DNA of 64,000 nt from Cyprinodon diabolis (GCA_030533445.1 CM060075.1:34177196-34241195), one strand, 5' to 3'; numbered from the stretch's first letter, positions 35,245-51,000 are shown. A program made the numbers and translations. The notes: generated by a model not told the origin, from the sequence alone.

Positions 35245-35728
35245 AGATCTAGACTTATCAAACAGTTATAACCTCTGGTTAGAGATTACTTAAAATCCAA
35301 ATAAAACATTAAGAGGTTTTATGTTATTTGATGAAGAGTGACTAAGTTTAAGAAGTATTGCTTTATAAAGGCAGAGAACGACGACTGAAAATAAGTCCCA
35401 GAAATAAGTAAAATAATACAATGGAAAGTTTTTCTCAGCAACAGAATAACGTATTGGAGGAAATTATACTCCTTAAATCCACATGGTCATCTAGTTATTT
35501 TTTATGCAGAGCATCCTGTAGTTTGGTGCCCGCCTGCAGACCAGATTAAACACAGATCTCTGACATAATTACCATAAACACACCCGCCCCATCTGCGTCT
35601 TCATCATGGGGGGATAAACAAACACACTCAGGCACAATCAGAAATCAACCATGCAATCATAACAACCCACCCCGAGCACCACCTACACCATGCAGGAAGG
35701 CCCAGCACCATGCAATCCCTCATCTCAC
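35245..35728. other. Intron flank 3' of the ephrin exon
   Basis: Unique-looking sequence. Apart from the donor at 35727-35728 on the minus strand, no splicing or coding signal is recognisable. Confidence 0.5.
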
Positions 35729-36018
35729 CGATGATGTAGTAGTCGTGCATGCTCTTAAACTCGTGGCCCCAGAGGTTTGGTGAAAACTCCTGGAACTTGA
35801 TGGTGAAGCGGCGCTCCCTCGTGGGCTCGTCACACGTCAGGACGATGTTGGGCGTGCCCAGCACCTCGCAGCGGTCGGCCTGTTCCCGCGACGACACGAG
35901 GTAGAGTTTGTAGAACTCGTACTCTGGCGTGGACCTGGCTGTGTCCAGCGGGGGGCAGATGAGGTCCAGCCGGTCCCCGATCTGAGGGTACAGAACATAG
36001 CCCTTGTCGTCCCTAAAC
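35729..36018 (-). CDS. efnb3: Ephrin-B3 exon 2 (receptor-binding ectodomain), internal exon
   Basis: Internal coding exon of a transmembrane ephrin-B, a cell-surface ligand for Eph receptor tyrosine kinases in axon guidance and boundary formation. Seen: a pyrimidine-rich tract ending in AG precedes the exon and a GTGAG donor follows it. The 290 nt hold 96 full codons plus one base of a split codon at each end, so the exon begins with the third base of a codon and ends with the first. Counting from Phe1, GYVLYPQIGDRLDLICP (6-22) opens the cupredoxin-like fold, EFYKLYLV is at 34-41, Cys lie at 21, 50 and 62, and the G-H receptor-binding loop FQEFSPNLWGHEF is at 75-87, followed by HDYYII. By family knowledge Cys21 pairs with Cys62, and Cys50 pairs with a Cys in the next exon. 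YVLYPQIGDRLDL, EFYKLYLV and NLWGHEF favour B3 over B1 or B2. Which teleost paralogue (a or b) is not decided. Signal peptide, stalk, transmembrane and PDZ-binding tail exons were not found here. Confidence 0.92.
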
Positions 36019-36384
36019 CTGGAGGAAGGTAAGAAGGGAAATGAGGAAAACAAAATTAGCCTGGAGAGTAAAGCAAGGCGAGAAAGTTGAATAAAAACCT
36101 TTATGAAGCAGCTGCTTCATAAAGATTTGCTGCTGTCTGAGCAACAGATGGGACTTTTAGCCCTTTTAGTTCCAATACTTTCTACCTTTGCTGACTTTAA
36201 ACAAAACAGATGTTTAAAGAAATGAGGAGTTGTATAGCTAACAGAACAATTTCTCATTTTAATGTAGAAAAAAAGGGAATCAGAAATATAAAAATTTCCA
36301 ACTTTAAGTTTTAACAGAGAAATATAAAAGGTCAGAAAGTTCCTGATGACCAATGTACAAAAAAACACGAATCTTTGCAAAACA
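36019..36384. other. Intron flank between exon 2 and the GACA array
   Basis: Holds the minus-strand acceptor: a pyrimidine-rich TTTCCCTTCTTACCTTCCTC followed by CAG. Otherwise AT-rich with no repeat. Confidence 0.7.
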
Positions 36385-38163
<1,779 letters not shown>

Positions 38164-38574
38164 TTGACTATGAAAAAGTATTGTTTTTCTTTGGGGTCCT
38201 GTAAATTGTTTTCGCTATATATTTTTCCATCTTATTTACATTTATTTAATTTATCAGAGTTCATAACAACAAGTCAGGCCAATCAGGGGTTCATCTTCAT
38301 TGTCCTAAAGATCAATGACTTGACACCTATCTACGGTGTATGATGTAGCTTTAGACTCAAATCTTTCATGCTTTGTCTTTTACATGTCGTAAAATATGGA
38401 ACATTTAGATGAAAGTCAGCAGTGAGAGTGGTGCTCTTCTTCTATTGCCATTCCTGCTGTGGAGCAGAGTTGTTTTCTCAGTGAAAGCCCCTGCTGTTTG
38501 AAAAAAAGCTCCTAGTTTGAGTTTAAAATCATAGTATGAATGGATCATCTTAAATATTTGACATTGTATGAAAT
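38164..38574. other. Intron flank beyond the GACA array
   Basis: Ordinary AT-rich sequence. The 60-codon minus frame at 38405-38587 has no domain. Confidence 0.5.
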
Positions 38575-38880
38575 TACATTGTGTCATATTTGATATGCAT
38601 CGTATTCTACTGTATTACATCTCTCTGTAATTTATCATATGACATTTGAAATTATAGAATTCATCATTATCTTACAGTATCACAATATCCTGCACAGTAT
38701 TCCAATGTATTATATCGAAAAGTATATAAAAGAATAGAATTTGACTTTATAATATAACATTCTCCACAGTAGTGCATATTGTCATATTATACTGAATCAT
38801 ATATATTATACTGATCTCTATTTTGCAACCTATTATCCAATTTTTTCCCATGCATTGTATTTGATTGTATTTTGCTAAAT
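38575..38880. repeat. Degenerate TATTGTAT/CATAT-rich array
   Basis: Words such as GCATCGTATTCTACTGTATT, ATCATATGACATT, TTACAGTATCAC, CCAATGTATTATATCG, TTGTCATATTATACTG and GCATTGTATTTGATTGTATT recur throughout. It looks like a highly diverged tandem repeat of a 5-10 base unit and parallels 19785-19978. Confidence 0.4.
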
Positions 38881-38884
38881 TAAT

Positions 38885-41800
38885 ACTTTAAATCGGATGT
38901 GGCTAACTGAGCAAAATCTCATGGAATAATTTATACCTTTTGTATATAGTTAAGTCAGAATTATTATTACCTTGTTTTACAGTATAATATATATATATTT
39001 GAGAAGAGATGGCCCACTCTAACATACATGGGAGAACATCACACACATAATTCTTCTTGAAAACCCTTTAAAACCAAGTGTATCGTGTTTGATACATTAG
39101 TTTTTGAGGCCTCTGCATCATCAGTTGGATCTTGCTGATCTTAAAAATCCTAACTTACACAATCAGACACGTGTAGTGAACAGAAAATATATATATTCTA
39201 CAGAAATGCCTAATGTTTTAAAATTGATGCAAATAAATAATCAAATTTAACTTATACAATATATATATATAAATCTGTGAATTATTTCATGGTCAAAATA
39301 CGTAAAAATAAATAAATAAATAATGCAGAATGTCTGTTTATTTTGGCTTAATTTATATTAAAAAAAAAAGTATAACTAAGTCTTCTTCTCCGAACATATC
39401 TGGTAGATATATGCATAAAATAAGAGCAAAGATCAAAACAACAGTTCAAAGCATTTTATAAAAACTTTTTCCTTTTTGAAGAACATCTCTCTGAGCTCAT
39501 TTTCATATCCTTTTTTTTCCCCCCCTTTGGTTTCTGCTGTGTTTATATTTAGAAGTGAGAACTGAGGCATGTCCGTGGAGGTAGAAAAACAGGCAGATAA
39601 CCATCTCAACAGAGCTGCAGAACAAAGAAGAACACTGTCAGAACCAAATCTCAGGTATGTACAGTAAATGAGTTTGGAAATTAGCCGTCTTTGTGTCAGT
39701 ATGTCATCCACTGGGGGATGAAGTGTGTTTGTTTGGCGATCCAACAACTGTCATCTACTCCATGGCGGGATTTTAATTAAATAACTCTACAACCATCGTT
39801 ATTTGCGTCGATTGTTTTTTTTGTTTTTTTTTAAGAATTTGGGTCAAATAGCTTTATTGAACCAGAAACAGAGTTTTGAGGTGATCTTTTTAATAGATAT
39901 GTATGAAACTGTTGGCGTGCTTGCTGTTACTGTGCAGCTGTGTCACCCCTCATTGCATAAGGCCATCTCGCCCTGATAAGGCCAAATACTATGACTTATG
40001 AACAGAGCTCCTGAAGCCAACCATTACTCTAATTCATGGTGAAGACATATGTTTTTGTGACTCCTTCTCAGTTTGAATGAATGTTACAACTGCAAGGAAA
40101 TGGGGGGGAAATAGTTTGTAGCAGCATGTATTTAAATGGGGGGGACAGATTTCCCTTTCTCACACAATCGCAAGTGACACCTTGATGTGGAAGTGGGAGG
40201 AAACGATTGCCTGTAGAGTTAAACCAGCTGATTTTTCTTTGTTTTTACCGCCGTAAGAGATGCTGCCTTTTTTCAACGAATCCACATGACCACTTGGGAG
40301 TCCAAGCAACATGAAGAAAACCTGCTTAATTATTCTCTCTGTACGGCTGTCAGAAAAAAACCATTCGAGTATTAAAAGTAAACAATACGAGATCACAAAG
40401 CACACAAAGACAATGAAGGATGGAACATAACTGCGCTGTCAAAAAAAAAAGCAAATTGCGCTTGTCTCAAATAAAACGGGAAGTGACAGTTTTATTTGTT
40501 TGAATCGGAGAAAGACAAAAAAAAAAATCACCTTTAGTCCGACCTGTCACATTTATTTAGTAATTTTCGGATTGCAATCATTTAGCGGTGCAAAAGCCAT
40601 TTAGCATAATCCATTGCATTGTTTCCATTCACCCGTAAAATAACAAGTGGAGGAAGATAGCAGAAATGGTTTCCAGCCTGTTTTATGCAAGAGCTTTATG
40701 GAGCCATCTGTTTATTTCATATATTTAGCACTGTGTAAAGAAAAATTAAACGGCACTATATAGTAATCTGCTGTAATTGCAAAGCCACACTTTTTCATTA
40801 GAGTGTAAATAGTTTCATTTTTCACTGTTTTTGTCAATATACTAATGTATATCTATGTTTAATGTATCTATATTTTTAAAAAATGCTGTTTTCTTAAATT
40901 ATGCTGCCACTCTTTCAGGTCTTTTAGGTTATTCTAAATGACATATTTAAGGAAATGTTGTCAATTGTATGCCTGTCTTTCTGTGTGTGGCACCGTTGCA
41001 CCAAATACCTGATACATGTTCAAACACCACTCGGAGATAAAGGCTTATGTGATGCTGATTTCAGTAACTTAGAGGGTATTTGTCAGTTAACCAAACAAAA
41101 GTGGTTAAACATGCTTCCTGTAAAAAAGGTTACAAAAACTTTTTTTTTTCTTTTAAGAAAACTTTCATAACTTGTTCTGGAAGGAAAAAATAATAATTAT
41201 GCAAGTTCATGATTAACAAGATTAGGGAGCACTGAAAATGAGACAATTAGATTTTCAGTAATACAATAAGCTAAAAAAGCAAGAACTTTTTCACATGCCG
41301 TGCGTCTCTCATTAGTTTCAGCTGTTCATACTGCAGGCATAACTCCGTAATTTAATTTTGCTCCTAGATAAACTGGTCTTCTGCCTTTTTTAGAAACTAG
41401 CTGAAAAAAAAAGCACAATATAAGGATAAGTTTGACTTATTACGGTTAGAAGCCACATCTATTCCAATTAGTAGTACTAGTTGACTATTTATCATATTTT
41501 GCTGATTAGAGGTAGCATTTAATACTAAAAAAAGGGTTAGGTATGCTCCAAATAAACCTTAAAATAGAAAAACTTTGTATGTACTGAGTTAAACATTTTA
41601 ATCTGTTAATTTATTGATTTCCCTATTGCTATATTTGATGAAAATGGCTGCATATCAAAGGGTTTTATGAATATAATGAACTCCTTATCAAGAGGCATCA
41701 TCTATAAAGGTTTTTTCAAGAGCTTTTTGAAGACAATCCATCTGGATGTTCCATCTAAACGCTTTTCTGCAAATAAGATGATATACAACACTCTAGACCA

Positions 41801-44695
41801 GGATTCTGCAACATTTACAACCCATATATCCATTGTTGTCCTGCGTCCAGCTATAGAAAAAAAGTTTCAAGCAGTATATGTTTTTTTGTTAAAAAAGGAA
41901 GTATGTTGTTAAAAAATAAACATTTTATTTAAGTTTTTAGGTTTAAAAAGGGAGATATACGTTTAAAAAATAGCAAAAGACAATTGGATATGTCTCAAAA
42001 TATGCTTTAAAAATAAAAAATCAATTAAAAAAAATGTTTTCCATAACGTCCTCCCTCTGCCTTTGGAAAATTATTACCTTTTTTGTGAACTTTATGTTGT
42101 TATTCTATCATTATTTAGAATGTGTGTTTATTAGAATTGCAATAAAAAAGATGTGCTAAATAAAAAGGCGCTTGATGAACTTTATTTTTTGTAGTTTTGA
42201 ATTATTCAGTAAAGTGTTCAATGAAGAGGAACGTATGTGCAGAGTAAACTTAGCTGTAAATGGAGTTTTAATGTTCCTCTGAAATTAGTAAAATGGTTAA
42301 AAGAGTCAATAAAAAAATCAAAGTAAAATATATCTTAACAACGGTAAAATGTTTACCCTGATTTGATTAGATTGTAACCTTTAAAAAGTTGGGTTTTTTT
42401 ACTCTCTTCAGAGAGAAAACTGTCTGTTTCAGAGTAAAGTTTTTGAGTAAATTTTACTATAACAAATTTCCTGTGCACCTTTAATCTAATCAGTATGCTC
42501 GCATATTTCCGACCACATCCTCCTTCTCCTCCATCAAGGTTACAGCTACCTCCAAGCGCTCAGCATAAACAGGCCTCTTGCTACAAAATGAGATGTAAGC
42601 TTTATCAGTAGGTATGTTTGGCTTGAGGCATTCACTGAAGGAACTTGAGAGGGCAGACTAAACGGCGGAGGAGCTTGAGCTAAGACAAGGCCCCAAGGCC
42701 TGCTGGGAAACCACTGTTCCACTTCTCATTACGCAGGTCACCGGGGGTTATCAGGCCATACTTGGACGGGAGAGGCTAGGCGCTCAGCTTCACTCAACAC
42801 TTATAAACACAGACATATCTCTCCTTCCTGTTGGCTTCAGACTGGCATTCACACCATTTATAGAGTCTGAAATGTAAACATAGTGGTAGATCTTGAGGTC
42901 TCTGCAGCAAAGAGGGGAGAAAAAAAATTCAGTTAAACTGGTAGGCTACAGGCACACACCTCTCTGTGCTGAACACAAAAGGTTTGCCCAGGCTTATCCA
43001 CCCACATTCACACACAGGTCTGCTTTTCTACAAACATGAACAATAAAATCAACCGGCACCCACTCTTATAAAAACAAGCACCTTTTTTGCATCCTGCATG
43101 ACACATTGTGTAAGCTTTATCTGATGGTATCCTGAGTCACAGCCGAACTGCACTGCAGAATGGCAGAGCAAACACACAAATGCTCGCTCACAGGGAGGGG
43201 GAGGAGGGGAGGGTGGGGGGGGGCAAAAAGCTACCGGGCAGCTTTCAAGCGAGAGGCAGAAAAAAAGGCAGGAATCAGTGAAGAGAGAAAGTGTGAAAAG
43301 ATATACTTTGATAGATGGAAATTGGAAAAAAAAAAAAAATTCGGAAAAGATTCCTGTTCCACGTACAAAGTGTCGGATTTACTGAGTTAACCCAGGTTAA
43401 CCTGCCTGAAACATGTTTGTGAGTGAGAGTGGATGATAGCACCTGGGTGCACAGCAAACAGGATGAGGTTTGGAGACCTTGTCCCAATCTAATCAAGTGG
43501 TAGAGGAAACGGAAAACAGGATTTATCGCAGAATTCACACTTTCTTTTTCCTCCATGTGGCGCAGAAAGTGTCGACAAACCCCCACAAACTGGATGCTTT
43601 TAAGCGATGTTTAAGTCCGGTTAGAAAAAAAAAGGAACGGTTAGTGTGTGAGCCTTAGAGAAGGAGCAAAGTTGTAAAATTCACTCCCTGTAAAAAGAGA
43701 AAAAAAAGGAGGAGGATGAATCGGAGAGCAGAAAAGGGAAAAAAGTGAAGTGAGGTGAACCTATAAACTGCTTTATAGAGTTCCTCTATGACCAGATCTA
43801 AATAAATCATCCAATTCAGGAGCAGCCCAGAGCAACATTACATTTTCCCTTTACTCTCTTCTTTTAAGGCCCGTTTCTCTCGGAGAGTCTTTCACTGGCC
43901 GTATCTTTTTTTTTCCTTCATCATTCCTCTCACTCTCTCTCATCTCTGCCTCTGTCCACTCTGCCTCGCTCCTTGTCTCCCCTTCCCTTTTTCTAAGCCT
44001 TTAACAATAGACCCATTCATGTGGCCACACTTTGAAACATGGCATGGGAGGCTGAAGGGGGGGCAGAGGTGACACAGAAAGGTGGGGTGAGGGGGCAGAG
44101 GAGACGGGGGGGATGGAGAGGGTGGGCTTTCAAAACCTTTTCTTTTCGGAGCTCTTTCATGAGGGCAGAAACATCATTTTCTCAACCCGAGCATCGCCCT
44201 GCCGCGACCCTCCAGCCGAGCTGAGAAGACAAGTGTCATGCAGCTCCCCCAACCTTTTACACCTCCTGCTTACCATCCTCCATTCCTCCCTCATCTATCA
44301 TTCCGTGCTTTCAGCTTAAAAACTTCTTCCATTTTGGAAAACCTGCTTCACTTCCAATAATGCTCAGCTGTTTTTCAAGGTTTACCAGCTGCGTTTGCTC
44401 TCTCATGTCTGCCCAGTTCCTTCGAACTGACAATTTTTTCATTTTGCAACAAAGTCTGAACACAAAACTAGCGCCTGACCATGAAGAGGATGGGAAAAGA
44501 TTCTTGCTGAAAAGTTTGCTGTCCGTATTAACCTCTATTGTACTCCCATACCCTGTTGCCATTGTTGTCAGAAATCCATTAACCACGTGTTTGAAATTTA
44601 ACAGCAGAAACGTAGGAGACTTAAAACACAAGGGAGAGGTTTCTATGAGACTTTATATGAACCTTTTCATGTTGTAGACAATTATCACTTCCTGC
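38885..44695. other. Long AT-rich intronic stretch, no genes seen
   Basis: Includes an (AAAT)4-type run near 39303-39320, a T-rich tract near 39815-39832, a G8 run near 43215 within purine-rich DNA, A13 at 43328-43340 and purine tracts 43680-43760 and 44040-44130. Frames at 44039-44319 and 44311-44677 have no domain. A possible conserved patch at 40550-40645 is listed separately. Confidence 0.45.
40550..40645. promoter_or_regulatory. Candidate conserved non-coding element
   Basis: TTAGTAATTTTCGGATTGCA, ATCATTTAGCGGTGCAAAAG and TTAGCATAATCCATTGCATT form a non-repetitive patch with octamer-like and homeodomain-like words. The impression is compositional only. Confidence 0.25.
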
Positions 44696-44699
44696 AAAC

Positions 44700-45090
44700 T
44701 CCATCCCCAGTGTGAAAAAAGGAGGTGGCAGCATCACTATTGAAACAGAAACACTGCAAATTAATCATAACGCCGCATTCACACATCAAAAGTTCCTTTT
44801 TCAGCAGGCATGGGGAAGATGCCTATAGTCATATGGAGCGTAATCCATTAGAGGCTGCAGAATACTTAAGAGTGAAGCGCTGGTTCATCTTCCAGCAGGA
44901 AAAGAGAGCTAAATGCACAGAATGAGCTAAGATTGACTAGTTAAGATCAAAGTATAGTGATGTTTTTAAAATGGCAAAGTCGAAATCCAGACTTAAATGT
45001 TGTTGAGAAGGCAAGACTGAAAAACTGATTTTTGGAGATCTTCCATTCAAACCGGGAGAGCTATTTTACAAACAAGTATGAGCAAAAATG
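44700..45090 (+). mobile_element. Tc1-like transposon remnant
   Basis: CCCCAGTGTGAAAAAAGGAG, GGTGGCAGCATCA, TTCATCTTCCAGCAGGAAAA, AGATCAAAGTATAGTGATGT and GTCGAAATCCAGACTTAAAT follow the order of the Tc1-like transposase gene. About 100 bases near 44740-44800 are lost or replaced. Disabled by stops and indels. Confidence 0.6.
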
Positions 45091-45094
45091 TAAG

Positions 45095-48000
45095 TTTTGA
45101 AAATAAGAAAACCTAAGATGCATTACTGTACATTTTTCTTTTTTCAGTTCCAAAAATATGCTCCTATTTGTGTTGGTTTAACACTTAAAAATCCAAATAA
45201 CACAGACTGAAGTTGCAATGAGACAGAGGCTATTGTGCCAGCCGCTGTATTGCTCTACTCTGGTGCATCTGCGTGTTGTCTTCCATGCTTGGCTCTGCAT
45301 ATCAGGCAGCTCAAACATTTCCCAGATTCCAAAGCCGCAACCTGAGCCACGTTCGCCACCAAAGCCGGGCACACAGGTGCAGCCAGGTGGAGAAGACGGG
45401 AGAACAATAAAAGGTGTGCGAATGTGTGGGAAGGGCAGGTGGGTGAGAGTCCTTAGAGAGAAACACCCGGGAGTATATGGAAAGAGCCATGATGGAGAGG
45501 AGAGAAAAGTGATAAAGCATCAAAGGGCAAAGACCAAGACGAGTGTGTTTGCGTAAGAATCTTCTGAACTTTAGCTTCCTAAGCCGTCTGCTGGGGGTTT
45601 GATGTCGAGCTTGAGAGCAGGCAAGAAGTGACAGGAGAGTCTACATCTATAAGAGAGCAAAACAAACAATGACGGCATTCCAGGGCGGGAAATTTATGGC
45701 AGGGCCCTCGGTGCATAAAGCTGTCTGCTCTAATCTCATGGTATAAGGAGTATAATCAAGTGACCTCGTATTCCCCCCTGCCTCATATTTAACGTATGTA
45801 CACACGCTATGAAAAGCATGGGGGGGGGGTATGGCATCCATGTCCAGGGAGTAGCAAACTGATTGGCCATGGGAAGAGTAACACAAACGAGCGCACTCCT
45901 GCTGAGCCACAACACCTGCATGTCTTCGAAGTGGCCGCTTATGGAAAAATCCTCAGGGTCTACTTTCGTGGAGAGACTCATTCCTGAGGAACGTCTGAGT
46001 CACGTCCATTTTCATCAGTTTGATGCTTTGAACCTTAGGTTTCAACTCGTATCTATTAGTTTTTCCAATGAACTTTAATGAGGCTCCAATAAGCCGAAAG
46101 GATAAGCAATTTGTGCTGGGGTCTGAACACAATGATTGAGAAGATCTGCAGATGTAAACGTATCCACTTCCACACACAGGCAGCTTTAACCTTTTTTGAG
46201 GAAAAATATTGTTTCAAGCCTCAGCACTGGATTAAATCACTTGCTGGGATTTTTTTTTTTTTTTTTCTGGGCACCCACACAGAGAGGGGACTATCCATTT
46301 CCAGACTCCTGTCGGAGCAATCAGTAGTCCTGTAAGAAACACCAACAATATTTAACGTGAAACATCTGCCCGGGCGTACGTAAAACACGAACTGAACCGA
46401 TTTGTCTCTCCAGAACGGATTTTGTAAAGAAAATTTTGAAAAAAGGTCCACGTCTCCCGGCGCTCCTGACCGGTTATGTTCAACACGTCTCAACTGGGTT
46501 TACAATGAAAGATTCAGGAGCTTTTAAATTTTACTCATGTTGTTGCTCTTTTATCCTGACCTCGTCTTTGATCAGCTCCGCCAGCGAAGAGGCTGTCTGA
46601 AACCTCTCCGTTCTGAAGGCTGAACTTAAGGCCCTGCATCAAAAAATCATACGTCCATGCAGAGGTGCACCGAAATCCACTCCACACACACACACACACA
46701 CAGGGAATCTCTTGCACCTTTAACACAGTCGTTTGTATGATTTTTTTAATTGTGTTTTTATCAATCTACTATGCAAATTTTACTTTTTCTTTCTAAGATC
46801 CACTCTCCTCGGATGGGTCCTTTTGATCCCGGACTCTGAAGCTTCTGCCTCCATAAGAGCACAGGGCCTCAGATGGTTTTAAAATATCCATAATCATTAT
46901 TACTGTCTTCATTAAAGAACCATATACCCTGGAGTGGAGCTGTAGAAAGTGGTCTTTGACTGTGTGTATGCAGCTGCAAAGAGATGGAGGCCCATTTGTA
47001 TGAGATGAAGGGAGACAGAGAATGGTTAGGAAAGAGACACAGAGGAGGGAACAGAGAGCTATAATGTAAATTGATGAGAGTCTCTCTCCAAAAGCAGTGG
47101 CCCAGATACCTCAGAACATATTTTATTATGGATGAGAATGGATGCGAATGGAGAGGGAAAGGATGGAAAGCTCTCCATCCAGGAACTTTTTTTTTGTTTT
47201 TTGTATGACATTTGTTTAGTTGGCATAAAGGGAGATTTACCTAATTTCAAGAAAAACTGGAGGATATTATCTGATCAAAGCTCCCTCAGATGGCTTCAAG
47301 TTTCCAAAGAGACTCCAGATACCATGTGTCAGGGTGAATTTAGAATGAGGCCACTAAGAAACACTATATGGTGAGCTTTCCTATTTAAAGGGAAACTGCT
47401 GCCTCATAAATCAGCGTTTGTCGCTCGGAATCAGAGAAGAAGCCGCTTCAGTGAGGTCTTTATTCAAATGAGGGGAACTTTTTAAAATGCTAATTTGGCA
47501 CATCTATTTTTGGCAGGTACAGTAAAGAGTTCATAACGCTTAAATAACATTCTTCAGGTTTTATAAAATTTCAGAAAATTGGGTTTGATTATTATTTTAA
47601 AAAGCTGAAGAGTTTCTTTATTCATTTGCAAATTATCAGACTTCATTCATGATCTGAAGGTTTTATCCATTCCTTCATTCATCTATCATTCTTTTGTCAT
47701 TCCCTCCAACTATTAGACACCTTTACGCATCTTTACCAGACAGTTTTTTAATCTATGATTAATATTTGATGCATACTTTAACTGTAAATAAGATTTTAAA
47801 AAGTGCAAAAAAACAAAAACTCATCCTTAAATACCCTCCAGATAAATTGTTACTTTACAGCCTTTTGGAGGTAGATTGAACCACAAAAGATTTAAAAAAA
47901 CATATTTACTGAAACTGTTATTATATCTGCAAAGAAATGCTTGATGGAGTCCACTAATAATAGGACATCTAGAGGATAAAAACACAGATTTATCTATAGA

Positions 48001-51000
48001 GAGTTGGAATAGATTAAAAAAGGCTGGAAATGCAAAACTATACGTTAAATCAGTTCTAGAGTCTTAACATTGCTGATTACAGAGAAACAGCAGCGTCATT
48101 TAGGATCAGCAAGAGACACAACCCAGCCACCAAGGCAATTTACAAGCAAGATTTACAGCCTCATTCAGCTAACAAAAGGGAGGGGGGGGGGGTCAAATTG
48201 ATGTTTAGGAGGGGGGATTGAAACAGGCAGGTGAATGAACAACAGATAAGCCTGCTATGAGGAGTGGTGTGAACAAGGAGAAGGGAGCACGAGGTTGATG
48301 TAAAGTCAGTGAGCATTGAAAAAGCCCCCAGGAGTGTAGATGGTGAGAAACGACAATGGCTGTAATGGTTTCCATATGGCGCGGGAGAAAGAGGGATGAG
48401 AGGAAAGAAATAGAGGAAGGTAAAGCTAGAACGATAAGGCTTACTGCAGCAAAGAGAGAGACAGAGAGACTGGAGGCGGCGGTCAGCAGGAGGGGGGCTG
48501 CAGAGCTGTGTTTGAATAGTTATTTGGCATCATGGGACCCTTGAAGGTAACTGTGTCCTTGTCATTGCACACACACATACACACACAAGCTCATCCCGCT
48601 GTCCGGAGGCGGTCCAGAACGCTGCAGCGTCCATGTCACATCCAGTACATATCACACTCCGGATAACCGCAGAGACACAGGATGGAGGAGCACTGGATGC
48701 TTTGGCATTTGAAAAGAGCACGTCCACACACACACACACACAAACATCTCAACACACACTGCGTTTGTCTGCGGCATCAAAAACACACCCTTCATCTGTC
48801 GTGTTGTTCTGCTCCCGCTGTTTTGAGTACCTTCCCTACAATCCAATGCAATGCAGCGGACCAGCAGATCGCATTAAGCTGAAACTTGTAGCTGCATCAT
48901 GAAGAGAAACTAGAACTAACTGGGGAAAAAAAGGGAAAAACTGCAGAGATACTTCCTTTCCTCTTTGAACAAAGCTGAACAATGCAGCCATATTCAGGTC
49001 AGACGGAAACTTTTCTCAAGCAAACATCCCCCACTTTCTTTTCTTGCTCATCTCTTTCTCATTTGCATCCTTGTTCCTGTTTTTTTCTTATGTTTCGACT
49101 CCTGCATAACCAGCTCAGAACTTTTGTTCGCTGGTTTTTTGACTCCTACAAATGTTCGCTCTAGAAAGTAATCTATATACAGCCTCTTGTGTCACAGTCA
49201 ACATCTGCCTTGCTCTTTTTCAAATACCTGCATATCTCTATAGCTTTTTCATTACCCTATCTTTTTCTTTGACATTGTGTCGCTTCAGTCATTTGGAGCA
49301 TTCCTAAAATAACTCACACACTACGGATACTGAATCCAAAGAACAATGCATTATAGATAATTACCAACTAGTTAAAAGCAAGGTTTAAATGTGTTTTCAA
49401 TAATTGATCTGTTTAAACTCTGAAGCTTCTAAGCAGCATTTTCCGTGGTTTTCTGATATCCATGAACTCAAATTAGCAGCCATCCACACCACAATTATCT
49501 GTCTCAACGGAAAATGCTTGAAAAAACATTTTTTTGCAGTGTGATCAAATCATGGCCATAATAAAATAAATACATCTGGTAAATCTAGCTGCGTATGCCG
49601 TCTCCATAATTATGGCTTTTTAACATTCACGGATGTTTGCTCATAACTAGGCTATTGTAAACACTTCTATAATATTGTATCTGCCTTGATTACAATGCAA
49701 ACAATCAATTAACAATGCATAAAATTGTTTAGTACAAAAGCAAATTAAAAGTTTTCTACCTTCCAAGCTAGCTGTTTTGCATGACTTGCTTAAACTGCTG
49801 CAGAAATATCTTCCTTGTAGATGATAATATCCATACTGTAGATGGAGATTACATTTCTAATACCTTCTTTTGATTCCTTTTCCCCTTTATTACAGTGAGA
49901 TAAGATTTTAGCATGAGAAATATATTATTCAAAGTTGCCTTAGCGTATCTTTCTTTTTACAAACTGCTGTACCTTAAGCTTCAGAGCCACTCACAGACTG
50001 CTGCACAGCCCGACATTTCTGCATTAATGTCAAGACGCTGTTTCGCCACCATAAGAAATTAGAAAGCACTAAACAATGTGTTAACTATTGCAAATGCTAG
50101 CTTGTTAGACAGGAAATGTGGAGGAAATATAGGTTAGATAGATTATTTAAAATATGCCCTCTGCTATACAACCTCTAAAGCTGTCAATATTGCTGTTTGC
50201 ATCTCGCTACGAATGAACAGCTTTCCCTGCAGCCATACATTTCTACTGCAAATGCTAAATAAAATTAAATAATTCCATATTGCTATTTAGGAAAACGGGA
50301 AAATTAACTGTCCTTTAGTACACATTTTCTTAGGATTTGCAAAGGTATTGCATTATAAATAACAGCGTTTCATCTGATTTAGGCTGCCTATGTGAAATCA
50401 GGTTGCTGTAAAGGAGTTTAGGGTCTGAACTTTATGGTAGGGTGGGAGAGTAACGATTTGTAATTTAATAGCTTCAGCAATCTTTTTTTTTTTTATATAC
50501 ACTTTTATGTTAAACGTAATGTCTCAAGCATATCAGATGAACTGAATTCTGTAACTACCCAATGAAAATAATACTATCCAAACTGTGACCCCCCCCCAAA
50601 AATAACTTAATTCTCTGCCTTGTGGTAATAAATCTTGAGACGGTAATGAGTTTGCACGAGAGGTTGGCACCTTTTCTTAACTCATAAAGAAAGGTGTAGT
50701 TTTCATCCTTGAGTATTTTTCTAAAGTGTGTCAGCTAAGGTTGGCAGCGTTTCACAGGTGTCTGAAAACAAACTTGATGACTGACCAGGAACCAAAAAGC
50801 CACAGAGACATTTTCAATCCAAAGTTTTCATTTGACTCTAAACGGGGATATCTAACTATCTCTCTGGATGATCGTATAAATTAAAATAATATATCAGGCT
50901 TCCTATCTTTAATATAAAGCTCTCAGTTTTTTCTTTTACTCTTACTTCACTCTTGAACCCGCTCCAGTGCCTCTTTAGTCTCCCCCCACCCTTCTCTTTT

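Larger units (their letters stand above)
1..35728 (-). other. efnb3: Inferred efnb3 intron 2, partial
   Basis: All sequence 3' of the ephrin exon on the minus strand. The next ephrin-B exon should encode a GGVC-x-TR-x-MK motif. Scanning this interval by eye for its reverse complement (a CTTCAT core followed by the Cys-Val-Gly-Gly complement) found no match, so the intron appears to run past position 1. The interval is mostly transposon remnants, listed separately. Intron ownership is an inference from the lone exon. Confidence 0.6.

Noticed and set aside
1..35728. Ephrin exons 3-5
   Set aside because: A visual search for the reverse complement of the conserved GGVC-x-TR-x-MK codons gave no match. 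A translated alignment would be decisive.
36171..36190. Possible ephrin exon 1 end (TTCCAATACTTTCTACC)
   Set aside because: Superficially like the complement of a YW-encoding stretch, but it lacks the LEP and Asn codons and has no donor.
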